DNA from: Perilla frutescens | Taxonomy: Eukaryota; Streptophyta; Magnoliopsida; Lamiales; Lamiaceae | Length of the DNA stretch: 64,000 nt | Direction of reading: 5' to 3' | Assembly (NCBI GenBank): GCA_026008535.1 | Contig: BRKX01000004.1 | Coordinates: forward strand, 39,994,501-40,058,500 | In this document: piece after piece, positions 46,801 through 57,588 of the stretch | How positions within the stretch are numbered: position 1 is the stretch's first letter | How the letters are laid out: each line of letters opens with the position of its first letter | Notes under the pieces: generated by a model | Seen by the model: the letters and a program-made list of their open reading frames with translations, nothing else | What the model was told of the DNA's origin: nothing | Database searches by the model: none | Program-made: the position numbers and the translations under genes

Positions 46801-48508
46801 GAAGGTTCAGATATCCCTGTACAAGGCAGTGCAAAAAGGGACCCACCGAAAAGAATTCGCAAAGATCATCCAATAGACCAAGTCATTGGAGATGTTAACG
46901 AATGGGTCCAAACAAGAGGGAAAGCTATTGCCAACTACAAGGAAATGGTAAGGATGGTGTGCTTATCATGTGTCATACATGAAGTTGGCACAATTGTGTT
47001 CTTGTCCATGATTGAACCTAAGAATGCTGCTGAAGCCTTAAAGGATGAATTTTGGATTAGTGCAATGCAAACCGAGTTACTTGAGTTCGTGATAAACAAA
47101 GTTTGGACACTTGTGCCCAGACCTTCTGGAGTAAATGTTATCGGGACTAAGTGGATATTCAAAAATAAAACTGATGAGTTTGAAAACATCATTAGAAATA
47201 AAGCTCGCTTAGTTGCCCAAGGATACACTCAAGTAGAAGGCATAGACTATGATGAAACTTTTGCTCCAGTTGTACGAATAGAGTCAATCTTAACATCACT
47301 CTTCACCAGATGGATGTTAAGGCAGCTTTTCTCAATGGAATCTTGGAAGAGAAGGCATATGTGGAACAACCCAAAGGATTCGAAGATCCTTCAAAGCCTG
47401 ATCATGTGTACAAACTACACAAGGCCATATATGGACTAAAGCAAGCTCCTAGAGCTTGGTATAGTCGTTTGACTGAATTTTTGCTTGATTTTGGTTTTTA
47501 CAGGGGACATGCGGATAGGACACTTTTTCTCAAAAAGGAAAACAACTTTCTAACCATAGCTCAAATTTATGTCGATGACATAGTGTTTGGGTCAACAAGT
47601 GAGAAAGCCTTGAAGGAATTTGTGGAAGCCATGTCAACCTCCTTCGAGATGAGTATGGTTGGGGAACTTAACAACTTCCTCGGCCTTCAAGTCAAGCAAA
47701 AAGAGAATGGAGTGTTCGTCTCAGAGACGAAATATGCAAAGAACCTTGTGAAGAAGTTTGGTCTAGAAAGTGCAAAACACATGAGAACCCCCATGAGCAC
47801 AACTGAGAAACTGTCGAAGGATGTAGTTGGGCCTGAAGTTGACCCAACGTTGTACAGATCGATGATCGGAAGTCTTCTGTATCTGACTGCAAGCAGGCCA
47901 GATATAATGTACAGTGTTTGTACATGTGCTCGTTTCCAATCCTGTCCAAAGGAAGAACACCTGAAAGCTGTCAAGAGGATCATTCGATATGTTGCTGGCA
48001 CTTGTGAACTGGGACTTTGGTTCACAAAGGACACAACTTCAGATCTTGTGGGGTACAGTGATGCTGACTGGGCTGGAGAAACTGATGATCAAAGAAGCAC
48101 AAGTGGAGGATGCTGTTACCTAGGCAACAATCTCATCTCCTGGCACAGCAAAAAGCAAAACTGCATTTCTTTATCCACAGCTGAGTCGGAGTATGTAGCA
48201 GTCGGAAGTTGTGCAACACAACTGATTTGGTGGAAGTCGATGATGGATGACTATGGTTTGGAGAGCAATTCCCTAGTAATGCTTTGCGACAATACAAGCG
48301 CAATCAACCTTGCAAAGAACCCCGTCCACCACTCAAAGTCAAAACACATCCACTTAAGGTATCACTTTATTAGAGATTTAGTCGAAAAGAAGTTATTAAA
48401 GTTAGAATACATTAGTACAATTCTCAACTGGCTGACATTTTCACAAAAGCTCTTAGCTATGAGAGATTCTCATCATTGAGAAAATCTCTTGGCTTATGTT
48501 CTTTATGA
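43858..48508 (+). pseudogene. Sirevirus 1 gag-pol, broken
   Basis: Gag starts at MDCTNPLFNKPP (43858); the open frame upstream lies in the LTR. Gag has zinc knuckle CYECKGFGHFANEC, a Glu/Leu-rich region likely to form a coiled coil (about 45140-45370) and a second Cys/His motif CHFCFLPGHIKPFC. TAG 45607-45609 is followed in frame by protease (WYFDSGCSRDMT), pre-integrase (LWHQKLGHTN) and the integrase core (DLMGPAE, SDHGREFE, QQNGVAERKN). A frame-preserving deletion near 46680 removes the integrase C-terminus. TAA lies at 46798-46800. RT has a short deletion with frameshift near 47292 and keeps YVDDI (47568-47582). RNase H shows YSDADWAG. A one-base deletion near 48414 shifts the last 30 codons; the pol stop is TGA 48506-48508. 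Confidence 0.9.
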
Positions 48509-49088
48509 GTTCAAAAGTTGAATCAACTGTTGTCACAACTTTTGATATATCATAGTTGACTGTGAAGTTGAGCAGATTCGAGGATGTAAAAGCCTGTAAA
48601 AGGTGAAATCATGATCGTTCTTAAAAAACCATATAACTGGGTCAAAGACCTCAGATAAGTGGTTTTTATGAGACTCTCTTGGTTATACATCTATTCACCA
48701 TCTGTTCTCTTCTTGAAAAGTCTTCTATGATGTGTCAAAAGTCTTCTGAATAATTAATCTTCTATGACAACGGTTGTTCAAAAATATATATATAAATAAT
48801 AATAAAAAAAAAATTGAAAGTCAGTTGAGTAAATCCGGAAGTGTATCCTACTCTATCTTTAATTTCATCTTTGACTATATCTTTAATTTATTGATCTCTA
48901 TTTTTGTGGCAGGACGAATCTGTTCGTTAGTCCACTCATTTAAATTTCCCTTCTCTATTCTTCTCTTCCCTAAGTCTGATAAAACCGATCCTTGCTCCAC
49001 TATTCACAAAACCCTTATTTTGTTTTCCTCTCCACCCCTTCATCTTCCAAAAGCTCTCGCTCTCTCTCTCTCTAGAACCTCATCCAAA

Positions 49089-50879
49089 ATGACACCAGAA
49101 AAAATGAAGCAATTGGAGGAATTGATGGCAGATCCCGAAACTTCCGCTTACCTCCGCTACCTCTTGACGTTTCCGCCGCAACCGTCTCCTTCCCGTTCCT
49201 TCGCACCCAATTCTTTCTGTCTCCTGTCACCGAACACCACCCCTCTTCTCCGACCTAGCATTTTGCTCTCGTCTTCTCGAGGGAATGCACCGATGGAGAT
49301 CTCTCTTGAGGTGGGAAGCTCGGAGATTCAGTCTCAACCGTCGCTTCCTCTCCCGGCACTGACTTCAATGCCACCGTCTATCCTGCCTCTGACGACCGAG
49401 CAGGCGATTATTGTTGCTCCGAGCGGCATAGTGATGTCGTTGTTCGATTTTCCAGAGCTAGACACTCCAATTCTTGCCGAAGACCAAGAGGACCCAGACC
49501 ATCCATCTGAGGAAGCCACTCAACAAGGCGGTAGTTCTATTACCGTCCCGTTCTTCTCTGCCGAGCCGGAACCACAGCCAGAGGTCATCCCTTCTCCGAC
49601 CCCTTCACCTCTGATGAAGAAACCCTCCAAAACTCCTAGGGCTCTTCTCGCTCGTCGCTCCAAGTGAATCTCTCGGACATGCCGTCCCTCTCAGGCTCCC
49701 GAGCAACCGATTCATATCGACAATGATGTCGAGGGTGAGGATCAATTGTGCGCCTCCTCCGACGACTCTGCAGAGAAATTGTCCTCTCACAAACTCTCAG
49801 AAGCCGAGGAGGATGAAGAGCTTGAAGAGGAGGTTGCTGCCTCTCGGAAAGGGAAGAGGAAAATGCCTTCCTCGTCGCCGATGAAGTCGAAAGGCCAGAC
49901 AGTTAAGAAAGTCAAATGAGAAGTTTCTCCGACCAACACCGACTCCGACTCCGAGCTTGAGGTAATTAAGGCTTTGAATGAATGCTTTTACAATGAGGCT
50001 GCTAAGAAGAATTGGGATAGCTTTAGAAAAAGGGAGTTCATTAATGATAGGGCAGTTGATTTGAAGGATTTTGCACAATATAATTTGGTTGATTTTCTGC
50101 ATAAAAGGAAAGTTTTTAGAAGTGTTACCTATGTGAAACCCTATGTTGCTGAGATTGTGAAACAGTTTTATACCAATCTACCTGTTGATTTTGCTAACCC
50201 CTCCTCTAAGATGTTTGGTAAAGTTTATGTCCGTGGGAAGATTTTCTCTTTCACTCCCTCTCGTATTAACAAATTTTTAGCTGCTCCAAATGTTATTAAG
50301 TCTGATGATGAGATTGATGAGGAGATAGAGGTTGAGATGGAGAATGTGCTTACGGGTGGCCATGCAGATGTGTGGACAGTGAACAAAAGGCCTAACCATA
50401 TAGCTTCGGTTCTCACTTCTCTTTTTGCAACTTTGCACAGGATTTCTGTGTCAAATTGGATTCCTACATCCAACACCACAGTTGTGCCGTTTGAGCATGT
50501 GTGCCTACTCTACAAAGTGTTCAAAGAAGAGAAGTTCAACTTGGGCACCCACATTTTTAATGCTATTGCTGAGGTTGCTGTGGCCAAGTCCACCAAAAAG
50601 TTGATCGTACCTTCTCTCATCTATAGCATGCTTGTTGAGCAAGGGTTGAAGCCGAAGAAGAAACATGTCCTCACATCCAAGCTCCCTCTCCAAACTGTGC
50701 AACCTGCCTTTTTGAGTGAAAAGAGGCACAGAGATCTCCCGTGGATTGATGCCTCAACTGAAGAGGATCCCTCTGTCGAGTTAATGTGTTCTCTACCTGT
50801 CTTTGTTTTGCAGGAGCAAATAGCCTTCTTCTCTTCGCAAATTGCTCTCCTTGAAGGGCAACGAAGGATATTTCAATGA
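49089..50879 (+). pseudogene. Sirevirus 1 envelope-like ORF (ORF3), two TGA stops
   Basis: The third frame characteristic of Sireviruses, 3' of pol. It starts MTPEKMKQLEELMADPETS and has a long Ser/Pro-rich N-terminal part, a Glu/Lys-rich middle, and a conserved-looking C-terminal domain (KMFGKVYVRGKIFSFTPSRI; NRISVSNW-type motif; PSLIYSMLVEQG) similar in order to the ORF at 61912. TGA at 49665-49667 and 49917-49919 interrupt one frame where Arg is plausible. No clear transmembrane segment or signal peptide was seen, so 'envelope-like' is only the family label. Confidence 0.75.
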
Positions 50880-50892
50880 CTTATTTCTTCCC

Positions 50893-51343
50893 AAAAAGGG
50901 GGAGAAGGCCCTAGCCGTCGCCACGAACCAAGTGATAAGGAAGATGAAGATGAGGAGTGAGGGGGAGAAGCATGAAGAAAAGAAAGACTGCAGTGTGTTG
51001 CAGTATTTTGATGATTGTTGGGATGAAACAAACAACTATTTTATTTGCTGTACAACTTTATGAACAACTTTTTTCTGCCTAACTCTTATATATTTTTGAT
51101 TGCATGCAGATATGTATGCATTTGCTGTGAATATATTATGGTTATGGTTGTTTTATGTGTTGTGATGATATTGTGTAGATTCCGTTTTTATTACAGTCTT
51201 GGTGACAGGGAGAGCAACTGTTTAGCTAACATTTCTCTAATTTTTTCATGGTTGTTGTGATTTGATTGTGTTGCTTCAGGGGGAGTAATTTTAACTCTTG
51301 GTTTTTGTTTGGTTTTGGGAAGAAAGCCAAAAAAGGGGGAGAT
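50893..51343 (+). other. Repeated polypurine tracts before the 3' LTR of Sirevirus 1
   Basis: Three tracts: AAAAAGGGGGAGAAGG (about 50893), CAGGGGGAG (about 51277) and AAAAAAGGGGGAGAT (51329-51343), the last abutting the 3' LTR. Multiple tracts are a known Sirevirus feature. Confidence 0.75.
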
Positions 51344-51975
51344 TGTTGATACCGTTTTGTAGTGTATCATAGATTTAGGGATATTTGTTTAAATCGTGTA
51401 TTTGGAGTTTTTGTCTTTCTTGCAGGATAAAATCTGTTGAGAGAAAATAGGAGCATATGGGATTTGACCAAGTCCAAAGATCTGCTGAAGCCACGGTTGT
51501 TCCGGAAGTTGCGCCAGAAATATAGGAGTAAAGATCATGGAGATCATGGCTTAGTGGAACGGTTGCTTTAAGTGGGGATCAAGCAACGAGTTGTATATAT
51601 ATAGGGTTCAGATAGTTAGTATTAAGTACGAGTTTTTAATAGAACTTTTCAGATATTGTAAAGTTTTGAGTTCTCATATTTATCCGTTTCTACTAGATAT
51701 AATTAAGACAACTTGAGTCCCAATCTTCTGTGAAGGAAGAGATAAAGTGTCTTAATATTTAGTGAGAGTTTATCTGGTAGTGTTTTTGTAATTCACATAT
51801 TTTATATAGTGAAGATTTCGCCCTGAGGCACTTCGCGAGATTATAGAAATATAATCTCGTGAAAATTCCAATCCATTGTTTCTGTTTTAAATTTCCGCTG
51901 CGTATGCAAAGTTGTCTCAACTTTATACACAACTTTGTACACAACTCTTTCAAAACCGAGAGTTCGGTTTCTTCA
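51344..51975 (+). repeat. 3' LTR of Sirevirus 1
   Basis: 632 bp, same ends as the 5' LTR, followed by TATTG and then F-box coding sequence. Confidence 0.93.
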
Positions 51976-52603
51976 TATTGCATATAGCGCGGCTTCCATA
52001 GAGTATAAAGTGGTTCAATCAACCATTATTGAACGCGAGCCAAGAGTAATGCATCTTAATGAACTGCATGTTGTAGTGGATAACTCTTGGAGACATGTTC
52101 AAGTCGAGCACTTACCCCATGATTTTAGGGAATCTCTTGGATGTACTCCGTTGATTACTGAAGGTTTTATGCACTGGGCTTGGGATACTGAAAAAGTATT
52201 GACATTGAATGTGGAGACTGGAATCATTACAGAGAGTGTTGCCTCTCTTCCTCAAACTAATAAAGACATGGTGTATTTGTCTACGGGAAGGTATCTAACT
52301 CTGTTCATTTTCCATCTAGATTTGACATAGGAAGTTTGGGAGATGAAACCTTCAGAAAGTGCATAATGGAGAAAGTGCACAAACGACTTTCAATTTGCTT
52401 GCGAACATCATGGCTTCATCCGACTACTTGGTTGGGTTAAATACCCAGAGGTTTTGGCCTGTCATGGTGGACGTGCAGGTAATTGCATTTTCTATAATCT
52501 TCGTACACATGAAATCGATGATACCACAGAGATACCTAACTACGCATATCATTACAAAGGTTTACCACATAGGAACACACTAGTATGGTTAAGGTATGGT
52601 TAA

Positions 52604-52912
52604 GCCCTTGATCCTTCAATTCATTTGTGTGTTAAACTTTTTTTCTAGTATGTCTTGTTTTATATAGAACTTATTATTGGAATGATGGACTATATATTTA
52701 AGACTGTACATAAGAATGATCGATGGATATCTTAGATTTAAGACTCTATCTACAAACTTATTATTGCTCGTGTTGAGGAGTTTATGCTTTATGCATGATT
52801 GTTATAAGCTTTCTGTTTGAGTGTTGGGGAATTTATGCATGCATGAGAGAGAGAGGCTAATCATTGCTCAAATGTTGGGGAGTTTATGGTTTATGCATGA
52901 TTTTTACGGCGA
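52604..52912. other. 3' flank of the F-box pseudogene
   Basis: AT-rich. Two imperfect copies of a GTTGGGGA(A/G)TTTATG(C/G) phrase are present (about 52823 and 52874). Nothing else was recognised. Confidence 0.45.
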
Positions 52913-53062
52913 ATTCTATGGCAAACTCACGTATGTTGTGTCCTCTGTCACAATAGATCTAATGTGATACTTACATATGTCACAATCAATTGGGACAGAT
53001 GAGAGTGTCACATTAGGTCTATTATGATAGAGGACATACTACATGCAACAGTGGCATAGAAT
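52913..53062. repeat. 150-bp fold-back (long hairpin)
   Basis: The arm starting ATTCTATGGCAAACTCACG (52913) pairs with the arm ending GCAACAGTGGCATAGAAT (53062). Inner parts CCTCTGTCACAATAGATC and its partner GGTCTATTATGATAGAGG also pair. Arms of about 57 nt enclose a loop of about 35 nt with a handful of mismatches. Either a small fold-back MITE or a hairpin-RNA locus. Confidence 0.7.
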
Positions 53063-53089
53063 GTTAGAATTTCTCGATTTTTATAGTTG

Positions 53090-54030
53090 TAGAACTGTCA
53101 AAACAGGCTAGCGGGGCGGGCCAACTCGCGGGCCTCAAAAGCCCGCCATTTGACAGGTCTAGGCGGGCACGAGCCTAAAACCCTCCAACCCAAACCGTCC
53201 TTACCGCGGGCTGCGGGTTGGCGGGCCGACCCATGGGCCTATTCAAAAAAATAATAAAAAAATTAAAATTTATACTACCTCCGTTTCATAATGTTTGTTG
53301 TTTAAGGTTTTTTTTTTTTAGTTTCAAAATGTTTGTTGTTTTATATAATTTGACATCTTCTCTCCCAATTTTAACCCTCTCAAATCCTACAAGATTTTTT
53401 GATTCTAACTTACCTATAATATATGAAGAGAGAAAAATATATGGAGAGAGAAAATATTATTATTTTTTAAGAAAATATAGATGAATTAGATTTTATGGCA
53501 TATATAAGGGATGGGTATATTTGTCCACGAAATTAATTCTTAATTCCAGATAAAAAAACAAAACAACAAACATTATGAAATGGAGGTAGTATTTATTTTT
53601 GAATCGCTAATTTTTATTTTTATATAATGATACATAGATATTAATGCGAACATTCCAAAGTTTAAACTATTATTAACATTATACCAATTTCAATATTTTT
53701 AAATTTTATAGCGTTCGTATATTTTTTCTTCATCATCAAATTATATTAAAACATATATTGTTTCATAAATACAAATGATCATTATTATTTGATATTTTTA
53801 ATTTCAATCAAAGTTAATTATCATTAAATTAATTTATGATTTCATTATTTTTTCATTTATTTTCAAAATAAATATAGATTTAAAATTATAATTTTTTTTA
53901 AAAGAACATAGGCCTGCGGGCCAAGCCCGCCCCCGTCATTTGGCGGGCCTCCAAAATAGTAGCCCAACCCACCTATTTTTTTGGCGGGTATGGGTCAGCC
54001 TGACGGGCCTAACCCATTTTGATAGCTCTA
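53090..54030. mobile_element. hAT-like non-autonomous element containing a Stowaway MITE
   Basis: The left end TAGAACTGTCAAAACAGGCT matches the inverse of the right end (TAGAGCTATCAAAATGGGTT). Both ends are followed by subterminal GGCGGGCC/CCCGCC words, typical of one plant hAT group. Flanks TTTATAGT (53080-53087) and TTTATAGG (54031-54038) are a probable 8-bp duplication with one change and a 2-bp uncertainty in the left end. Confidence 0.65.
53275..53589. mobile_element. Stowaway-like MITE, copy 2
   Basis: 315 bp, TA on both sides. Terminal inverted repeats of about 28 bp start CTACCTCC(G/A)TTTCATAA with one mismatch. Opposite orientation to the copy at 5899-6203. Inserted inside the hAT-like element. 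Confidence 0.88.
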
Positions 54031-56591
54031 TTTATAGGCATGGTTTCTTGTGTTGATTGTCATTCAAATTAAAGCATAAATTCACACTGCTCCTAGTAAG
54101 AAAAAATGAATAACGACTAAGCAATCGATATCATAGTAATGAAAATCACAAATCAAATAGTGAAATTTTTTTAAGTAGCCATTGTATTTAGTAAATAATG
54201 TAAATAGCCGTTTTTTAAAAAAGTAATATTTTTGTCATTATACAAAAAAGTACTATAATACCCTTAGTTTCATATTTATTATTACAAATTATTTTATATA
54301 TATGTGTCTGTGTGTGTGTGTGTCAATACTATTAGGGAAAAAATTTGATTTTCTCTTACTCTCTCTTGCAAATGAGTTCTCTCGTCTCTCTCATTTTTCA
54401 ATCTTTATTTTATCAATTGAAACAAAACTACCATTGATGAAGATCATCAAGCTATAATTTTTGAAGATTATCATGATTGTTCCTATCTCTAATCCCCGTT
54501 TTAACAATAAATTATTTGATATAATATTGAACATTAGAGATTCATTGTGAATTTGGGATTTTTTTGAAGTTTTGTTGACAATACGCATGCTATTTTTTGT
54601 GGCAATAAGATATATTATATTTACGGATCTGTACTCTTTTTATCGATCTAGATATGTAAGTTTTTTTAATCTTTTTTTGGAATGTGTGGAAAAATTGAAT
54701 GTTCTTTGGTACACAAATCGATTTCTTTTGGTATACGAGTATTGCAGTTGATTCGTGCAACAATTTATTTGTGAACCCATGAAATGTCTCATTTTTAACT
54801 GTTGCATGAAGGCACGAATTAGCAGACTCATGCACTCGTGTATCTATGCATTTTTTAACTAGTGCACGAGTACACGAATAGATATACTTATGCCATCGTA
54901 TATCAGTTTAATGATCAACTGCATCATGTGTACATGAATGACCCTAATCATGTTTTCGTGTATGTGTTATTTTTGAAATGCCACATTGAACTAATTGTGT
55001 ACTCATGTAATAAACTATTATTGAACTAATGCACGAGAACACGACTTGAACTACTCGTGTCATTGAACTCGTGTATTCATCAAGATGATGAGGTAGTTCG
55101 AAATCAATGTCCATGATTGTTCAACGATTAGCTAGGGCATTTGAACCTTAACAGAAACGTCGGTTGAATCTTGTAGTTTTTTTCTCCAACAACAACAGTG
55201 ACAGAAGACGACAACAACAACAATAGAGATAGCAACAAAAAGCTTGACAGTTGTGATTTCTGAGACTTTGATGTAAAACGGCAATGAAAGATAGATTTTT
55301 TTTTCTGAGGGTAGGAAAAATAAATTCTGAAATCAGCATCCATGATTTTTTTTGTTAATTTATACTATTAGAGAAAATTGGTCTTTAATGACACCCAAAA
55401 ATGCCTTATGTGATTTGATATTATTACACTCATGTTGTGACTACACTTTGGAAAAGTGTTATGTATTCAAGTGTAATGATAGAAAAATGTAGTAAAAGTT
55501 GTGTTATGTAAAGTGTATGCACATAATTATTGTAATTAAAGACACTATGAAATGCTTCATTGGAGAAGTTACAATCACATCTAGATGCCAACTTCTGATT
55601 ACACTTCTAAGGTCCTAATTAAATTAATTTCATTTGAATAATATTTAATAATTTTAATGGCAGTTTTTTAAAATTGGTTACACATCTGAAAAGTGCCGTC
55701 ACCTTTTTTTAGGCATTTATCAAATTACATTTAATTTTTTTTAATGGTAATGTTGACACAATTTTTTAAGTTAACTTAAACAATTTAAATTCCAATAGCA
55801 CAAACATTAAAAAAATCAAATTGAAACCAATCATTCATCTAATGCAAAGAATATTGTAGACAAAATATATAATTTATAAAAAGGAAATCATTCAAAGTAT
55901 TTTGTACATCATATGAAGTATTATAGTCATGTACACTTTATCCAACACGCATGCATCATGGTTAATGCATAGTGTTCTAAATACTCAACAATGCTTGGTG
56001 ATTGAGAGACGGTAAACTTATACCCAGTGTCCTTCACCATCTCAACTTCCAACTTGAGTGTCAAATAGAGAATGAGAAATTATCAAGGAGGTCATTGCTT
56101 TCTCTTGCAATCAAATCTCTCAGAAATGCTATATAATTCATTCTTAGCAAAAATATCATCAACATATTCAAAAATCATTTACACTATATGTAAGCATTGC
56201 ATATTTTAAATAACAGTTTCATAAACATTAGAATATGACCATCTAAAATATTGTAACAACTATAATAACTCATTTGAAGCGAAACATAATTAAAATACTC
56301 TCTTAATTAACATGAGTGCATTCATATGTTCTAGATTATATTGGGGAAAGGATCACATCTCATCTCAACCATTCTCATTGTAGTAATCCATGAAAAGATA
56401 ATGCAATATGAGCTAAAGGGGACTATAATGAAGCAACCATAAGCAAGTACTACACCCAATAACACTATGATAAAGAGTGTCAACGGGCCACGTCATGTAA
56501 ACAAAACCAAGTAAAGATAATAAAAGTAAAAAAATTACCTATGTTAATTTGATACAGATGGAAGATAAAAGTCTACGCTGGCATTAAAATG
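54031..56591. other. AT-rich intergenic DNA
   Basis: No gene was recognised. Contains a (GT)n run (54303-54323), a block of imperfect repeats with CACGAGTACACGA and TCGTGTAT words (about 54800-55090), and non-coding AT-rich DNA to the LTR of Sirevirus 2. Open frames here are short and low in complexity. Confidence 0.55.
54800..55090. repeat. Imperfect repeats with CGTGTAT/CACGAGTACACG words
   Basis: About four degenerate units of 65-80 bp, each with a GCACGAG-ACACGA stretch and an ACTCGTGTAT stretch that are near-inverses of each other, so the block can also fold back. Confidence 0.45.
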
Positions 56592-57509
56592 TGTTAGTGC
56601 CACTGCATGCACTAAGTTTTTGTGTTGTTAAATTGGCAAGATATGTTCGACAATGTGTGCCTGGGTATGTCCCACAAAGATTTGTTTTCCGCTGTGCAAG
56701 AAAAGAAAGAACAGTTGGTGAACTGTTCCAGAGTTTGTCCCAGACAGAACCAGGGACACTCTATTTATGTCAGTTTCCTTATTGGAAAGATCTTGCGCCA
56801 AACCAGTTTGGAAGCTCAAGATAGATTCATTTTACTGCCTTGTGATGTAGATCCGGTGCTGAATTAACCCTCCTACACATGGGAAGTATCTACACACGTT
56901 TGGAAGGCCACAAACCACTTACCTAGTTGGCGGAAAGCAAGAGATTGACGCTAAGCTAAAGAGAAGTCTATATATGAAGACCGATTTGTGCAGCAATCGG
57001 TACCACTGATATTTTGGTCAGATTCTAGTGTTAGAATTAGTTTGTGGTCGTTTTTGTAACTAGTAGTTGTTCATTAAAACGTTCAACGTGATAGACTAGC
57101 ATTGAGTGTTTACGAGTGAAACACGTGAGGATATTTTTATTCCGTTTTGTACACAATCTCGGGAGAGATTGTAAGTTGAAGTCGTGGGTAGCTAGAGGGA
57201 GTCTAGTGTCACGGTTGTGAGGGGATCTTACAACTTTTGACTAGTGAAAGAGTTCGTAGAGAAGAACGGGTAGCATAAGGCGGGAGGCTTGTATATGTAA
57301 TATCTCTAATACACTCGATGAAGGAGTACCAGTCGAATCTTCAAGTTTGGGAGCAATCACCCCAGAGTAGGTTGGTTGAACCGAACTGGGTTATCATCTT
57401 GTTTTTACTGCTTTATTTATTTATGTTCTTGCATCTGTCCCACACATATCACAGAACAATTTCTAAGCAGTTTGCTAAAAATGTTTAAAGCACGGATTAC
57501 TGTTTTTCA
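56592..57509 (+). repeat. 5' LTR of Sirevirus 2
   Basis: Starts TGTTAGTGCCACTG, ends TACTGTTTTTCA, 918 bp. A TATATAT promoter motif lies at about 56969. Contains the TGTCCCAGACAG word (about 56737) discussed in the findings. Confidence 0.85.
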
Positions 57510-57526
57510 ATTGGCACCAGAGCAGG
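57510..57526 (+). other. Primer binding site of Sirevirus 2
   Basis: ATTGGCACCAGAGCAGG directly follows the LTR, a variant of the tRNA-Met-type site. Confidence 0.75.
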
Positions 57527-57588
57527 TTGCCTATATTCAGGGTTGATCTTGGGGTATTAATCCGTGTTATTGTGTTGTTTTTGCCAAG

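Larger units (their letters stand above)
43167..51975 (+). mobile_element. Sirevirus (Maximus/SIRE) copia retrotransposon 1, 8.8 kb
   Basis: Both LTRs are 632 bp (43167-43798 and 51344-51975), start TGTTGATACC and end TTTCTTCA. The target duplication TATTG lies at 43162-43166 and 51976-51980. Order: LTR, primer site (ATTGGCATCGAGAGC), gag, pol, envelope-like ORF, repeated polypurine tracts, LTR. About 18 LTR differences were counted by eye, nearly all transitions. Pol carries internal deletions and the envelope-like frame two TGA codons, so the copy is defective. It lies inside the F-box gene in the same orientation. Confidence 0.95.
42686..52603 (+). pseudogene. F-box/FBA protein gene split by a Sirevirus
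   Basis: Two host segments, 42686-43166 and 51981-52603, join in one frame once the retrotransposon and one TATTG copy are removed (HGVCGI then AYSAASIEYK). The N-terminus reads MVGGLKSRTRPYY; the F-box follows (ESLPDELLFDILVRL, RVVCRRWYHIIH at about residues 26-66). The later part is an F-box-associated domain (GSCNGLVLM, LYILNPATRH, PLITEGFMHWAW, LTLNVET, GFIRLLGW). F-box proteins are substrate receptors of SCF ubiquitin ligases. In-frame stops at 43004-43006, 52328-52330 (TAG where Trp is expected) and near 52366 break it further. Final stop TAA 52601-52603. Whether the stops came before or after the insertion cannot be told. Not functional as a full-length receptor. Confidence 0.85.
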
